NCBI RefSeq assembly: GCF_019204005.1
Contig: NZ_JAGSPA010000002.1
Span: 372,001-436,000 of the forward strand
Direction: 5' to 3'
DNA length: 64,000 nucleotides
From: Pacificimonas pallii
GTDB lineage: Bacteria > Pseudomonadota > Alphaproteobacteria > Sphingomonadales > Sphingomonadaceae
Shown here in pieces: positions 1-8,705 of the stretch. The position numbers and the translations under genes were made by a program. A model generated the notes under the pieces. It made no database searches, was not told the DNA's origin, and was given only the letters and a program-made list of their open reading frames with translations. Each line of letters starts with the position of its first letter. The stretch's first letter is position 1.

Positions 1-450
1 ACGGGCAAGAAGCGCGCCGAGCTGGCGGTGATAGGGCTCATGTACCTCCGCGATCCGCCTGTGCGCCTCGCTAAGCGGCAGGGGGCGCCGGTATATGGGA
101 ACGCCGGGTGTCGCGATGCGCGGCAGAACGCCAAGCCCCGCACGGACGCGATCGCTTCGAAGGGCGCGCGGTGCGCCGTCGAGAATGGCGCTGTCCAGCT
201 CCTCCGGCGCGCGATTGAGGTCGATATAGGTCCGGCCCCAGCGGGCGGATAGCAGCGGCAGATCGTGGGCTTCGGCGACGGGCATGACGAGCCGGTCCAC
301 CAGCCGGTCTTCCGCGCGCATGAGGGCGTGCCGCCCGGGCATGGCATCGCGGAGGAACTCGTCAGGATATTCCGTACCGCTATGCGGTGAGGCGAGAACC
401 ACCGGGGAAATGCGCGGACCGGCAATGTCGCGGAGAAAAAATGCTGACAT
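1..450 (-). CDS. N-formylglutamate amidohydrolase family protein (partial, C-terminus cut by window edge)
   Basis: Only the first 150 residues are visible; the frame stays open to base 1. The N-terminal half of an N-formylglutamate amidohydrolase (FGase) fold can be read: SPHSG at residues 21-25 and YIDLNR at 75-80, two hallmark segments of the family, and HEPYH near 137-141. Family members remove formate from N-formyl-L-glutamate in histidine breakdown or act on related N-acyl amino acids; the substrate here cannot be told. The start at 450 gives a compact N-terminus. It is divergent from cpdR, a pairing I recall from other alphaproteobacteria. A second, complete member lies at 54.7 kb. Confidence 0.85.
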   Translation of the reverse strand, partial: MSAFFLRDIAGPRISPVVLASPHSGTEYPDEFLRDAMPGRHALMRAEDRLVDRLVMPVAEAHDLPLLSARWGRTYIDLNRAPEELDSAILDGAPRALRSDRVRAGLGVLPRIATPGVPIYRRPLPLSEAHRRIAEVHEPYHRQLGALLAR

Positions 451-571
451 GCGTCCGCTGTAGCCCCTGGCCGCGCGGCCGGAAAGCCAGCAAAATTTTT
501 GTAAGTCTTGATAGAATATTAACGGACCGCCATTACAAGGCCCATTGCGGGGCGATCGAACGGATATTGGT

Positions 572-958
572 ATGACTGATCAGCCGGAAGGCGGCAAGCG
601 AGGACGCATTCTTCTTGCAGAGGATGACGATTCGATGCGCGCTTTTCTTGAGCGCGCCATCGAGCGGGCGGGATATCATGTTGTGGCCGTGGACCGCGGG
701 ACGGCGGCTCTGCCGCATATTGCGGGCGGCGAATTCGACCTGCTGCTCACGGATATCGTGATGCCTGAGATGGACGGCATCGAACTGGCGCAGCGCGCCG
801 CCGCGCTGGCACCGGGCATGCGGGTCATGTTCATCACCGGCTTCGCGGCGGTTGCGATGGCCAAGAACAGCGGTGCGCCGGAAGGCGCGCGGGTGCTGTC
901 GAAGCCCTTCCACCTGCGCGAGCTGACGGGAGAGATCGAACGTATGCTGGCTGCCTGA
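572..958 (+). CDS. cpdR: CpdR-type single-domain response regulator
   Basis: A 128-residue stand-alone receiver domain. The acidic pocket is EDDD (17-20), the phospho-acceptor is Asp61 in LLLTDIVMPEMDG, the conserved Thr is in FITGFAA (about 89) and the conserved Lys is in SKPFHL (111). The run of SMRAFLERAIERAG plus FITGFAA is characteristic of CpdR, which in Caulobacter, when unphosphorylated, helps ClpXP degrade cell-cycle proteins under control of the CckA-ChpT phosphorelay. That role is inferred from homology. The start at 572 is chosen over 545 because the receiver core begins soon after it; no strong Shine-Dalgarno is visible. Confidence 0.88.
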   Translation: MTDQPEGGKRGRILLAEDDDSMRAFLERAIERAGYHVVAVDRGTAALPHIAGGEFDLLLTDIVMPEMDGIELAQRAAALAPGMRVMFITGFAAVAMAKNSGAPEGARVLSKPFHLRELTGEIERMLAA

Positions 959-1013
959 GCCCAGGCCCTGCGGTCCGTTTTCGGCGGCAATGAGAAAAGC
1001 GCAACTTTGGCCC

Positions 1014-1042
1014 TTGCCCCGCTCGGGCCGCACCGCTACATC
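1014..1042 (+). promoter_or_regulatory. Candidate promoter of tRNA-Val
   Basis: TTGCCC (1014-1019), a 17-base spacer, then TACATC (1037-1042). This fits a housekeeping sigma-70-type promoter whose transcript would begin about 8 bases before the tRNA. Seen by eye only. Confidence 0.4.
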
Positions 1043-1056
1043 GCCGTTTCTCGTGT

Positions 1057-1131
1057 GGGCGCATAGCTCAGTGGTAGAGCACTGTGTTGACATCGCAGGG
1101 GTCGGAAGTTCGAACCTTCCTGCGCCCACCA
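1057..1131 (+). tRNA. tRNA-Val (anticodon GAC)
   Basis: The 75-base cloverleaf has acceptor arm GGGCGCA/TGCGCCC, D arm GCTCAGTGGTAGAGC, anticodon stem CTGTG/CGCAG with loop TTGACAT (anticodon GAC at 1089-1091), a T arm with GTTCGAA, discriminator A, and an encoded CCA end (1129-1131). It reads GUC and GUU valine codons. Confidence 0.97.
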
Positions 1132-1162
1132 TTTTCTTCTGATCAGCACCGGGGGGTCCCCA

Positions 1163-1849
1163 GTGGACACTGAAGAATTCGAATTGTGGGAATCCGAAAG
1201 CGCCGACGAGTTCGCGGCCGCGGTCGCAGGCGATATCAGCTTTATCATCGACCAGGCGCTGGATGCCCGCCGGGAAGCCATCGTGGCGCTGCCGGTCGAG
1301 GATTTTCTGCTGCCTGCTTACGCCCTCGTGGCCGAAGGCAAGCGGAACTGGCGCCATGTCATCATCGTGCCAAGCTACGACGCGCTGATCGCCGTCGACG
1401 ATCCGAAGTCGAAAGTCGCGACGCTTGCGCGTATCTTCATGGCCAAGGGCGCGCGCGTCCTGCCGCTGGGCAGCGAGAATGCCGACTACCGCATGGCGGG
1501 CGCCGCCGCCGACGCACGCCTGCAGGATCTGGGCTGGCCGTTCGACCTGGTGCTGCTGACGATGTCCGATGAGGGCGATGTGTCCGGTCTCGTGCAGGGA
1601 CCGGATCTTGACGAGGCACTGACCGCCGATGACGATCGCCGGGCCTATGGCATGGCGGCAGATGACGGAGAGGCGCACGTCACAATCTCGCGCAAGACCA
1701 TCGTCAGTGCCCGTACGCTGATGTTCGCCTTGCAGGGCGCGTCGCAGAGTAGTGAGGTGGCAACCGCCGTCGAGGGCGGTGATAGCCCTGCGGCGAAATT
1801 GCTGGCCGGGGTCACCGTGCCGATCGACGCGCACGTCCTGCTGGACTGA
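1163..1849 (+). CDS. 6-phosphogluconolactonase-like protein, active-site motifs degenerate
   Basis: A 228-residue protein with overall similarity to the 6-phosphogluconolactonase/glucosamine-6-phosphate isomerase family: DEFAAAVAGDISFII at the start, then GARVLPL, YRMAGAAADARLQDL, PFDLVLL, GPDLDEAL and VSARTLM. The three functional motifs are lost. The usual GGxTP is VEDFLLP (45-51), the TDDR-type segment is SYDALI (71-76), and the GxDGHTAS loop is SDEGDVSG (135-142). It is therefore probably not a lactonase; a regulatory or binding role is only a guess. It starts with GTG at 1163 behind a G-rich ribosome site (1151-1157), 31 bases after tRNA-Val. The frame is intact. Confidence 0.7.
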   Translation: MDTEEFELWESESADEFAAAVAGDISFIIDQALDARREAIVALPVEDFLLPAYALVAEGKRNWRHVIIVPSYDALIAVDDPKSKVATLARIFMAKGARVLPLGSENADYRMAGAAADARLQDLGWPFDLVLLTMSDEGDVSGLVQGPDLDEALTADDDRRAYGMAADDGEAHVTISRKTIVSARTLMFALQGASQSSEVATAVEGGDSPAAKLLAGVTVPIDAHVLLD

Positions 1850-1879
1850 GCACAGTCAGGCGATTGGGGAGGTCGCGAC

Positions 1880-2533
1880 ATGATCGTCTGGTCACCTGCA
1901 ATGTCCGCCGATGCGGCCGAGCGGTTGAAGGCGGCGCCTGCGGTGCAGCGTGTCCCCACCCCAAAGCTGGACCTTTACCGGCGGCGCGATTTCCTGGACC
2001 CTGATGAATGCGCGGCGATCATCGCGCATATCGACCGCAATCGGCAGCCGTCGACCATCGTTGACGACTATGGCGGGGAAAACAATTTTCGAACCAGCGA
2101 GACGAGCCATTTCGACGGAGATGACGTGCTCATCGATACCATAAACCGCCGGTTGAGCGACTTTCTGGGGATCGACGCTGTATTTGGCGAACCCATGCAG
2201 GGGCAGCGCTACGCGGCCGGGCAGGAGTTCAAGGCGCATACGGATTATTTCGATCCCGGCGGCGCGGCGATGCGGGAGATTCGCGCCACCGCCGGGCAAC
2301 GGACATGGACGGCCATGATCTACCTGAACGCGCCAGATGCGGGCGGAGCGACACGCTTCAAGGTGATCAGAAAATCCATCCAGCCGCAGACCGGCACGCT
2401 ACTGGTCTGGAACAATCTGAAGGCGGACGGCACGGTGAATTCGGCAACCCTGCATCACGGCATGAAAGTCCGTGCCGGCGTCAAGTACATCATCACCAAA
2501 TGGTTTTGCGAGCGCCCATGGTCGCCTGCCTGA
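1880..2533 (+). CDS. 2OG-Fe(II) oxygenase, prolyl 4-hydroxylase type
   Basis: A 217-residue iron/2-oxoglutarate dioxygenase of the prolyl-4-hydroxylase alpha-subunit family. RTSETSHF (71-78) and QRYAAGQEFKAHTDYF (109-124) precede the core. Iron ligands are His120 and Asp122 in HTD and a distal His in TLHHGM (192 or 193); Lys203 in AGVKYIITKW is placed to bind 2-oxoglutarate. The substrate is unknown; bacterial relatives modify proteins or amino acids. GGGGAGG sits before ATG 1880, which supports this start. It lies 30 bases after the lactonase-like gene and may share its transcript. Confidence 0.87.
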   Translation: MIVWSPAMSADAAERLKAAPAVQRVPTPKLDLYRRRDFLDPDECAAIIAHIDRNRQPSTIVDDYGGENNFRTSETSHFDGDDVLIDTINRRLSDFLGIDAVFGEPMQGQRYAAGQEFKAHTDYFDPGGAAMREIRATAGQRTWTAMIYLNAPDAGGATRFKVIRKSIQPQTGTLLVWNNLKADGTVNSATLHHGMKVRAGVKYIITKWFCERPWSPA

Positions 2534-2721
2534 CGATCGCCTTTGGGCGGTCGGCCAGGGCACGTCCGGACATATCTGCCGTGGGATCGTGGTGACCCGC
2601 CGGCGAATTTTGAATGAGGATAAGCTGGCCAACCGCGGTCGGCGGGATGCGCCCGTGCCGGCTACGCGCGGCCACCGAAACGATCCGATCTTTAGATAGG
2701 ACGTAACCGGCGCGGCGGAGA

Positions 2722-2796
2722 TGGTGACCCCTACGGGAATCGAACCCGTGTTTCAGCCGTGAGAGGGCCGCGTCCTAACCGCTAGACGAAGGGGCC
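2722..2796 (-). tRNA. tRNA-Glu (anticodon CTC)
   Basis: On the minus strand, acceptor GGCCCCT pairs with AGGGGTC (one G-U). The D arm is TCTAGCGGTTAGGA, the anticodon loop CTCTCAC gives CTC (bases 2761-2763 on the plus strand), the T loop is GGTTCGATTC, and an encoded CCA ends the gene at 2722-2724. It decodes GAG. Confidence 0.96.
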
Positions 2797-2864
2797 GCCT
2801 GCCAGAGCGCGCGAGATATGCGTGCGCCCCCGCGAAGTCAAGCGCGCGACGTTGGGCACGGCCG

Positions 2865-2899
2865 GTCGCATGCCCAGTCGCATGCCCAGTCGCATGCCA
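2865..2899. repeat. 12-bp tandem repeat, nearly three copies
   Basis: GTCGCATGCCCA occurs at 2865-2876 and 2877-2888, followed by a partial copy at 2889-2899. The array ends two bases before the stop codon of the DAHP synthase gene and is outside the coding sequence. Confidence 0.85.
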
Positions 2900-2901
2900 T
2901 G

Positions 2902-4296
2902 TCAGGCGGCCGCGGCGGTTCCTTGCGCCGCCGCGTCCTTCTCCATTTCCTCGCGAATGCTCTCCGCGAGGAGGAAAGCCAGTTCGATGGACTGGCTGGC
3001 GTTGAGGCGGGGATCGCAATGTGTGTGATAACGCGCGGCAAGCCCCTCATCTGTCACGGCAGCGGCGCCGCCGGTACATTCGGTGACGTTCTGGCCGGTC
3101 ATTTCGGCGTGGATGCCGCCCGCATGCGTGCCCTCGGCGCGGTGTACGGCAAAGAAGCCGCGAACTTCCGCGAGGATGCGTTCGAAAGGACGGGTCTTGA
3201 AACCGGAGGCGGCCTTGATCGTGTTGCCGTGCATCGGATCGCAGGACCAGACGACGTGACGCCCCTCCTGCTTCACCCGCCGCACGAGACGGGGCAGGCC
3301 GCCCTCGACCTTGTCATGGCCGAAGCGGGCGATCAGCGTCAGGCGCCCGGGCTCGTTCCGGGGGTTCAGCACGTCGATCATACGGATGAGGTCGTCGGGT
3401 TCGAGCGACGGCCCGGCCTTCATCGCGATCGGGTTGTTGACGCCGCGCAGAAACTCGACATGCGCCGATCCGGGGAAGCGCGTGCGATCGCCGATCCAGA
3501 GCAGGTGCGCCGACGTGTCGTACCACTCACCCGTCAGCGAATCCTGGCGTGTCATGGCCTGTTCATAGCCAAGCAGCAGCGCCTCGTGACTGGTGTAAAA
3601 GGCCGTGCCATTCAGCTGCGGGACGGAGTCGGGATTGACACCGCAAGCCTCCATGAAGGCGAGCGCCTCGCCGATACGCACCGCGATCGCCTCATATTTC
3701 GCACCGGCGTCCGATGCGCCGACGAAGTCGAGGTTCCATTTGTGGACCTGGTGGAGGTTCGCATAGCCGCCCTGCGCCAGCGCGCGCAGCAGGTTGAGCG
3801 TCGACGCGGCCTGCATATACGCCTTTTGCATGCGCGCCGGATCCGGTTCCCGGCCCGCTTCGTCAAAGGTCATGTCATTGATGATATCGCCGCGATAGGA
3901 AGGCAGCGTCACGCCCGCCTGTTCCTCGACATCAGACGATCGCGGTTTTGCGAACTGCCCGGCCATGCGGCCGACTTTCACGACGGGCATCTGGCTGCCA
4001 AATGTCAGGATCACGGCCATTTGGAGCAGGACGCGAAACGTGTCGCGGATGTTGTTCGGATGAAATTCCTTGAAGCTTTCGGCGCAGTCGCCGCCCTGCA
4101 GCAGGAACCCCTTTCCCGCTGCGACACCGGCAAGATCGGCGCGAAGCCGGCGCGCTTCACCCGCAAAAACCAGCGGCGGATAGGTGCCGAGCATCTGCTC
4201 GGTCTCCGCAAGTGCCGCCGTATCGCGATATTCCGGAATGTGGAGCGCCTTGAAATCGCGCCAGCTGCCGGGAGTCCATGTACCTGAATGTGTCAT
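2902..4296 (-). CDS. Class II 3-deoxy-7-phosphoheptulonate (DAHP) synthase
   Basis: A 464-residue plant/mycobacterial-type (class II) DAHP synthase. It condenses phosphoenolpyruvate and erythrose 4-phosphate as the first step of the shikimate pathway, feeding the trp genes 6 kb away. Visible class II segments are [11 protein letters not shown] (metal-binding Cys about residue 71), [23 protein letters not shown] and [14 protein letters not shown]. The start at ATG 4296 (GAGGG upstream) is preferred over the longer frame because the extra 41 residues do not resemble the family. It lies 119 bases downstream of gor on the same strand. The name aroG or aroF depends on naming tradition, so none is given. 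Confidence 0.94.
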   Translation of the reverse strand: MTHSGTWTPGSWRDFKALHIPEYRDTAALAETEQMLGTYPPLVFAGEARRLRADLAGVAAGKGFLLQGGDCAESFKEFHPNNIRDTFRVLLQMAVILTFGSQMPVVKVGRMAGQFAKPRSSDVEEQAGVTLPSYRGDIINDMTFDEAGREPDPARMQKAYMQAASTLNLLRALAQGGYANLHQVHKWNLDFVGASDAGAKYEAIAVRIGEALAFMEACGVNPDSVPQLNGTAFYTSHEALLLGYEQAMTRQDSLTGEWYDTSAHLLWIGDRTRFPGSAHVEFLRGVNNPIAMKAGPSLEPDDLIRMIDVLNPRNEPGRLTLIARFGHDKVEGGLPRLVRRVKQEGRHVVWSCDPMHGNTIKAASGFKTRPFERILAEVRGFFAVHRAEGTHAGGIHAEMTGQNVTECTGGAAAVTDEGLAARYHTHCDPRLNASQSIELAFLLAESIREEMEKDAAAQGTAAAA

Positions 4297-4415
4297 GCGG
4301 CCCTCATGCCGCGATCCGCACCGCACTGCAACAATCCCGCGACATAATCCCGTGCATCGTGGCGGCGGGTTCCCCGCCTGTTGATACCGCCACGCATCGG
4401 CCAGTCGGCGCAGGG

Positions 4416-5759
4416 TCACCGCATCAGCACGATTTCCTCTGCCATGGTGGGATGAATGGCCACGGTCTCGTCGATCTGCTGTTTGGTAAGGCCCGCCTTC
4501 ACGGCGATGGCGAGACCCTGCATGATCTCTGGCGCATCCGGGCCGATCATGTGCGCGCCGACAAGCCTGCCCGTCGCGGAATCGACGACCAGCTTGTAGA
4601 GCGCACGCTCGTTGCGATCCGCCAGGACGTTCTTCATGGCACGGAAATCCGACGTGTATACATCGACACCGCCGAGCGTGTTGCGCGCCTCACCTTCCGT
4701 CAGGCCCACGGACGCGATGGGCGGGTGGGAGAAGACCGCGCTTGGAACGCAGCCATGGTCGACGGTCCAGGGTTTGCCGCCAAACAATGTATCCGCGAGC
4801 GCATGGCCTTCGCGGATGGCGACAGGCGTAAGCTGGACGCGGTCGGTAACGTCACCGACAGCGAAGATATTGTCGATATTGGTCCTGCTGCCCTCATCGA
4901 CCTTGATCGCGCCATTGCGCTTCTGCTCGATACCGAGCGCTTCCAGACCGAGCCCGTCCACATTGGCCGGACGGCCGATGGCGGCAAGGAGCAGGTCGGC
5001 TTCGAGCTCCTCACCATTTTCCGTCGTGATCAGCAAATTGTCGTCGTCCTGCCGTTCGACCTTTGCGAAAGGACTGTTATATTTGAACTGAATTCCCTTG
5101 ATGGTGGAAATGTGCATCAGCCGTTCGACGACGCTGTGGTCATAGCCGCGCAGGATCCTGTCGGAACGTTGCACGACGGTAACGTCCACGCCGAGCTCGT
5201 TGAAGATTCCGGCGAATTCCGTGGCGATGTAGCCGCCGCCGGCAATCACCACGCGCTCGGGCAATCTGTCGAGATGGAAGACATCGTTCGATGTGATGGC
5301 CAGGTCGCCGCCCGGGCAATCGAGCTGTCCCGGGCGAGAGCCGGTCGCGATCAGGATCTTGTCCGCGGTGATCGTCCTGCCGCCGACATTCAGCGTATGC
5401 GCGTCCTCCAGGGTGGCGCGCGCCTCGTGCAGTGCCACATCATGGCTGGAAAGGGTGTTCTTATACGCCTCTTCAAGGCGGTCTACGTCCGCCAGCAAAT
5501 TGTCGCGCAGGCAGTTCCAGTCGAAGCTCTTGCCCTCGATATTCCAGCCGAAACGGGCCGCATCCTCCAGATCCTCGGCGAAATGCGACCCTATGACGAG
5601 CAGTTTCTTGGGCACGCAGCCGCGGATGACGCAGGTGCCGCCGACACGGTGTTCCTCCGCAATGCCCACCTTTGCCCCATGGCCGGAGGCGATCCGGCTG
5701 GACCGAACGCCGCCCGAGCCTGCGCCGATGACGAAATAGTCGTAATCATACTTTGCCAT
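4416..5759 (-). CDS. gor: Glutathione-disulfide reductase
   Basis: A 447-residue FAD/NAD(P)-dependent disulfide reductase. The FAD-binding GAGSGG is at 12-17, the redox-active pair in [13 protein letters not shown] is Cys43 and Cys48, and the C-terminal catalytic His is in AIHPTMAEE. The [10 protein letters not shown] form marks glutathione reductase rather than dihydrolipoamide dehydrogenase (CLNWGCIPTK, seen here in lpd at 28.8 kb). It keeps glutathione reduced with NADPH. The start at 5759 ([14 protein letters not shown]) places the FAD motif at its normal distance from the N-terminus; the 23 extra residues upstream are unlike the family. Confidence 0.92.
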   Translation of the reverse strand: MAKYDYDYFVIGAGSGGVRSSRIASGHGAKVGIAEEHRVGGTCVIRGCVPKKLLVIGSHFAEDLEDAARFGWNIEGKSFDWNCLRDNLLADVDRLEEAYKNTLSSHDVALHEARATLEDAHTLNVGGRTITADKILIATGSRPGQLDCPGGDLAITSNDVFHLDRLPERVVIAGGGYIATEFAGIFNELGVDVTVVQRSDRILRGYDHSVVERLMHISTIKGIQFKYNSPFAKVERQDDDNLLITTENGEELEADLLLAAIGRPANVDGLGLEALGIEQKRNGAIKVDEGSRTNIDNIFAVGDVTDRVQLTPVAIREGHALADTLFGGKPWTVDHGCVPSAVFSHPPIASVGLTEGEARNTLGGVDVYTSDFRAMKNVLADRNERALYKLVVDSATGRLVGAHMIGPDAPEIMQGLAIAVKAGLTKQQIDETVAIHPTMAEEIVLMR

Positions 5760-5833
5760 GCTGTTGATGCCCTGTTCAGTGAAACCCAGTAAGGTGTACG
5801 ACTGGCGGCCTAGCAAGGTGACAGGCATGCCGG

Positions 5834-5873
5834 AAGTCCCCGGACTTGCGGTGTCCTGTCGCTACGCTAGGCT
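5834..5873 (+). promoter_or_regulatory. Inverted repeat with overlapping candidate promoter in the gor/response-regulator divergent region
   Basis: AAGTCC-CC-GGACTT is a perfect inverted repeat (5834-5847). A possible -35 TTGCGG (5846-5851) and -10 TAGGCT (5868-5873) with a 16-base spacer overlap its right end and point to the response regulator. This could be an operator, but the match is short. Confidence 0.25.
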
Positions 5874-5917
5874 TATGACGGGAGTGCAATGTTGAAAATA
5901 TCTTGGGGTTTAGCCTG

Positions 5918-6274
5918 ATGTCCGATTCGCGCCGTGTGTTCGTGGCGGAAGATAACGGTCTCGTGATGATGTCGATCGAGGGATTGATCGAGGACATGGA
6001 ATGGGAACTGGTTGGACCCGCGCGCACGCTGGACGAAGCGCTGGAAATGGCAAGGACATGCGAGGTTGATGTCGCCCTGCTGGACGTCAATCTGGCGGAG
6101 CAGGCGAGCTATCCGGCGGGGGAGCGCCTGCGCGCGCGGGGCGTTCCCGTCATGTTCGCCACCGGATATGCCGAGGCCACGAAGCTACCGGCATCGCTTG
6201 CGGACGCGCCATTGCTGGCGAAGCCCTATTCGCTGGACGATATGGAACAACTGCTTCGCAAGCTCGCCGGATAG
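5918..6274 (+). CDS. Single-domain response regulator (CheY-like receiver)
   Basis: A 118-residue receiver domain with no output domain. The acidic pair is ED (11-12), the phospho-acceptor Asp56 is in ALLDVNL, the Thr is in FATGYAE, and the Lys is in LLAKPYSLDD. The GYAE and KPY features recall receivers in alphaproteobacterial phosphorelays, but there is no neighbouring kinase to name a partner. The start at 5918 (MSDSRRVFVAEDN) is preferred over 5903. It is convergent with the DUF4170 gene, 11 bases apart. Confidence 0.85.
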   Translation: MSDSRRVFVAEDNGLVMMSIEGLIEDMEWELVGPARTLDEALEMARTCEVDVALLDVNLAEQASYPAGERLRARGVPVMFATGYAEATKLPASLADAPLLAKPYSLDDMEQLLRKLAG

Positions 6275-6285
6275 CGAGCGCGGCC

Positions 6286-6543
6286 CTAATTGCCAGCCTG
6301 TGATCCGTCCTCTGTTTCCGGTTCGAGCAGTTCGTGCAGATGGACGACGAGATATTTCATTTCCGCATCGTCAACCGTGCGCTGGGCGCAGGAACGCCAC
6401 GCCTTTTCAGCGGCCTTGTAGTTCGGAAAAATGCCGACAACGTCAAGCGCGGCGGGGTCCTCGAAATCGAGGCCGCGCGGATCCTTGACGCGGCCGCCAA
6501 AGACGAGATGGAGTTTGCTCTCCGGCTGGGTGTGCTGTTTCAT
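6286..6543 (-). CDS. DUF4170 domain protein
   Basis: An 85-residue soluble protein with the compact conserved run LHLVFGGRVKDPRGLDFEDP, then VVGIFPNYKAAEKAWR and RTVDDAEMKYLVVHLHELLEP. I recognise this as the DUF4170 family, common in alphaproteobacteria and of unknown function. It is the last gene of a likely minus-strand run after the gamma carbonic anhydrase (9 bases between them). Confidence 0.83.
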   Translation of the reverse strand: MKQHTQPESKLHLVFGGRVKDPRGLDFEDPAALDVVGIFPNYKAAEKAWRSCAQRTVDDAEMKYLVVHLHELLEPETEDGSQAGN

Positions 6544-6552
6544 GGCTGAAGC

Positions 6553-7122
6553 CTATAGCGCGGCGAACTCGGCCTGCAAACGGGCGAGTGTTTCCGACAT
6601 GAACGCATCGAACGTTTCGCCCGCCCACGCCCGGTGTTCGCCCTTCGCATAAGCGAGCGCATTATGATGATAAAAGGCGGCGTTGATGCGATTGGAGAGC
6701 CAGTTGTTCTGTGTGCGAATCACTCTTGCCGGGCTTCCGACGACGATGCTGTTGGGCGGTACGATCGTGCCGTCCTTCACATAAGCGTGCTGGCCGACGA
6801 TGGAATTGTCGCCGATGACAGCGCCGCCATAGATCGTCGAATTAATACCGATCAGGCAATTATCGCCGATCGTGCAATTGTGCAGCGTCGCGCGGTGGGT
6901 GATGGAGCAATGCTCGCCAATCGTCACCGGACCGCCCGGGTCGGTGTGGATCATCACGAAATCCTGGATATTCGTGTGCGCACCGATTTTTATCGGTGCC
7001 GCCTCGGAGCGCATGACGACATTCATCCACACAGATGCGCCCTCGCCAAGGGTCACATCGCCGAACATCTGCGCGCTGGGATCGATATAGGCGGCAGATT
7101 TCGTGTCGAGGATTGAACTCAA
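6553..7122 (-). CDS. Gamma carbonic anhydrase family protein (left-handed beta-helix)
   Basis: A 189-residue hexapeptide-repeat protein. Repeated I-G-x-N/H units form the left-handed helix from about residue 10 to 135. Zinc-ligand histidines are in MIHTDPG and in ITHRATLHNC, as in Cam/YrdA/PaaY proteins, so hydration of CO2 is possible, although many YrdA-type members show little activity. A C-terminal helix (ALAYAKGEHRAWAGETFDAFM) follows. Its ATG overlaps the mlaC stop by 4 bases (7119-7122), which points to translational coupling. Confidence 0.88.
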   Translation of the reverse strand: MSSILDTKSAAYIDPSAQMFGDVTLGEGASVWMNVVMRSEAAPIKIGAHTNIQDFVMIHTDPGGPVTIGEHCSITHRATLHNCTIGDNCLIGINSTIYGGAVIGDNSIVGQHAYVKDGTIVPPNSIVVGSPARVIRTQNNWLSNRINAAFYHHNALAYAKGEHRAWAGETFDAFMSETLARLQAEFAAL

Positions 7123-7748
7123 GAGATACGCTTCTTCATCAGGGCCACCAGCGCATCGAAACCGTTGCGGCCGATATAGGCGTTGAAGTCCTGCTCCTGC
7201 GTCAGTGCCATGTTCACGCCCGACACTTTGAGATTGCGGATCTTGAAATCATCGGGGCCCTTCATGCGCAATTGCCAGACGGCGTCGAAGGGCGATCCGG
7301 ACTTTGGAATGATGCGCGTGAAAACCTCGACATCGCCGCGCGCGCCGCGCGGAATGGCGCGAATGACGCGAATTTCGGAATCTTCGAACGCGAAGAGATT
7401 ATTCGTATAGGTCGCCACCACCCAGGTTGGGAAGACCGCCATATAGGCCCGGTACTGGTCCGCATCGATATCCTTCTTGTGACGGCGGATGAGATACTGG
7501 CCGATATAATTCACATCGAAATTTTCAGCGAGCATTTCGTTCAGTGCCGCGCGGGTCTGGGGGCTGTTGGCACTGCCAGAGCGGATGACAGCGAACGCCT
7601 CGCTGGACAGGGTGTCGATAAACTTCGCAGCGGCCTTGGCATCGCTTTCGCTCGCCGCCTGCGCATAAGCGGGCGCGGCGGACATAAGAGCTGCGGGGGC
7701 GGTCAATGCGGCCAAAGCGAGCGCGATTGCGGACGACTTGATGGTCAT
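7119..7748 (-). CDS. mlaC: MlaC-type phospholipid-binding periplasmic protein
   Basis: A 209-residue secreted protein. Residues 1-29 form a signal peptide (MTIKSS, a hydrophobic stretch, then AYA before the cleavage site). The mature part matches the MlaC/Ttg2D/HpnM fold: FIDTLSSEAFAVI, FDVNYIGQYLI, FPTWVVATYTNNLFAFED and a VSGVNMALTQEQDFNAYI tail. MlaC shuttles phospholipids between the outer-membrane MlaA complex and inner-membrane MlaFEDB; those partners are not in the window. The start at 7748 is set by the signal peptide. An HpnM-like role in hopanoid transport is an alternative. Confidence 0.86.
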   Translation of the reverse strand: MTIKSSAIALALAALTAPAALMSAAPAYAQAASESDAKAAAKFIDTLSSEAFAVIRSGSANSPQTRAALNEMLAENFDVNYIGQYLIRRHKKDIDADQYRAYMAVFPTWVVATYTNNLFAFEDSEIRVIRAIPRGARGDVEVFTRIIPKSGSPFDAVWQLRMKGPDDFKIRNLKVSGVNMALTQEQDFNAYIGRNGFDALVALMKKRIS

Positions 7749-7945
7749 GGGGAATTCTCCTTGATGTGATCTGCGCCGGGGGCTGAACGCGCCTGGCAAC
7801 CACTTGCGATATTCAATTCCGTATGGGCCGCCTTGGTTCCCCTCCCGCGCGGAAAATCACGTATGGAGCTTCGCATTTCCAGGCCGTCCGTCACTGATCG
7901 ACCTATCGCAAATTCGCGATGAATTCCGCCTGAACCCTCCGATGG

Positions 7946-7996
7946 AAAAACGGGCGCGGTACGGCGGGACACCAGTCCCGGCATACCCACGCCCGT
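7946..7996 (-). terminator. Rho-independent terminator downstream of lexA
   Basis: Read on the minus strand: a long hairpin with outer stem ACGGGCG/CGCCCGT (7990-7996 with 7950-7956) and inner stem CGGGAC/GTCCCG around a TGGT loop, followed by TTTTT (7946-7950). It lies 24 bases past the lexA stop. Confidence 0.75.
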
Positions 7997-8019
7997 CCGC
8001 ATGGCCATTCGAATGAGAG

Positions 8020-8685
8020 TCAGTAGCGGCGCAGCAGACCCACAAGCTTTCCCTGAATCTGTACCTGGCTCGCCCGGTAATTCTGCGGGCGATATTCCGA
8101 ATTGGCCGGGTCCAGACGGATCATGTCGCCATTCTTGTTCAGCGTTTTCAGCGTGGCATCGTTATTGTCGATCAGGGCAACGACGATATCGCCGGTACGG
8201 GCATCGTCACAGCGTTCGATGAGCGCATAATCGCCGTCGAAGATTCCGGCTTCAATCATGGAATCGCCGCTAACCTCCAGCGCGTAATGATCGCCCTTGC
8301 CAAGCAGCGATGTCGGCAGGCTAAGCGTTTCGGTGGTTTCCATCGCCTCGATCGGCTGACCGGCCGCGATGCGTCCGTGCAAGGGCACATCGACGATATC
8401 CAGCCCGCGATCATTCGCCGCCGGTGCGACCGTTTTCGGCTTCGCTCCGAAATCAATCTTCGTGACCTCAGCCTCTGGCATGCGCAGCACCTCCAGCGCG
8501 CGCGCGCGGTTCGGAAGGCGGCGGATGAACTCACGCTCTTCCAGTGCGCTGACCAGACGATGCACACCGCTTTTCGATTTCAGGTCCAGCGCTTCCTTCA
8601 TTTCCTCGAACGAAGGGGAAACGCCCGTCTTCCTGAGACGTCCGTCGATAAATCTTAGCAGTTCGAATTGCTTCGCAGTCAACAT
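8020..8685 (-). CDS. lexA: LexA SOS repressor
   Basis: A 221-residue repressor. The N-terminal winged helix ([13 protein letters not shown] to about 70, including the recognition segment [16 protein letters not shown]) binds SOS boxes. The C-terminal S24 self-cleavage domain has the Ala108-Gly109 scissile bond in [10 protein letters not shown], nucleophile Ser142 in SGDSM, and Lys180 in DATLKTL. RecA filaments trigger cleavage and derepression. The start at 8685 fits homologues and follows GGAG. Two SOS boxes lie directly upstream, so the gene is clearly self-regulated. It is the last gene of the moaC-moeA run and is followed by a terminator. Confidence 0.96.
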   Translation of the reverse strand: MLTAKQFELLRFIDGRLRKTGVSPSFEEMKEALDLKSKSGVHRLVSALEEREFIRRLPNRARALEVLRMPEAEVTKIDFGAKPKTVAPAANDRGLDIVDVPLHGRIAAGQPIEAMETTETLSLPTSLLGKGDHYALEVSGDSMIEAGIFDGDYALIERCDDARTGDIVVALIDNNDATLKTLNKNGDMIRLDPANSEYRPQNYRASQVQIQGKLVGLLRRY

Positions 8686-8686
8686 T

Positions 8687-8701
8687 GTTCGTGCTCCGTT
8701 C
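8687..8701 (+). promoter_or_regulatory. SOS box 1 (GTTC-N7-GTTC), overlapping the lexA ribosome binding site
   Basis: A perfect alphaproteobacterial LexA site: GTTC 8687-8690, seven bases, GTTC 8698-8701. It begins one base upstream of the lexA ATG. On the lexA strand it reads GAAC-GGAGCAC-GAAC, so the Shine-Dalgarno GGAG lies inside the site. Confidence 0.85.
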
Positions 8702-8705
8702 CCAT

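Noticed and set aside
533-1834. 433-codon minus-strand frame across cpdR, tRNA-Val and the lactonase-like gene
   Set aside because: It spans a tRNA gene and two well-supported plus-strand genes in antisense and has no recognisable domain; a shadow frame of GC-rich DNA.
2818-4287. 489-codon plus-strand frame opposite DAHP synthase
   Set aside because: Its composition (Arg, His, Asp, Gln rich) is that of an antisense shadow, and the minus strand encodes a clear class II DAHP synthase.
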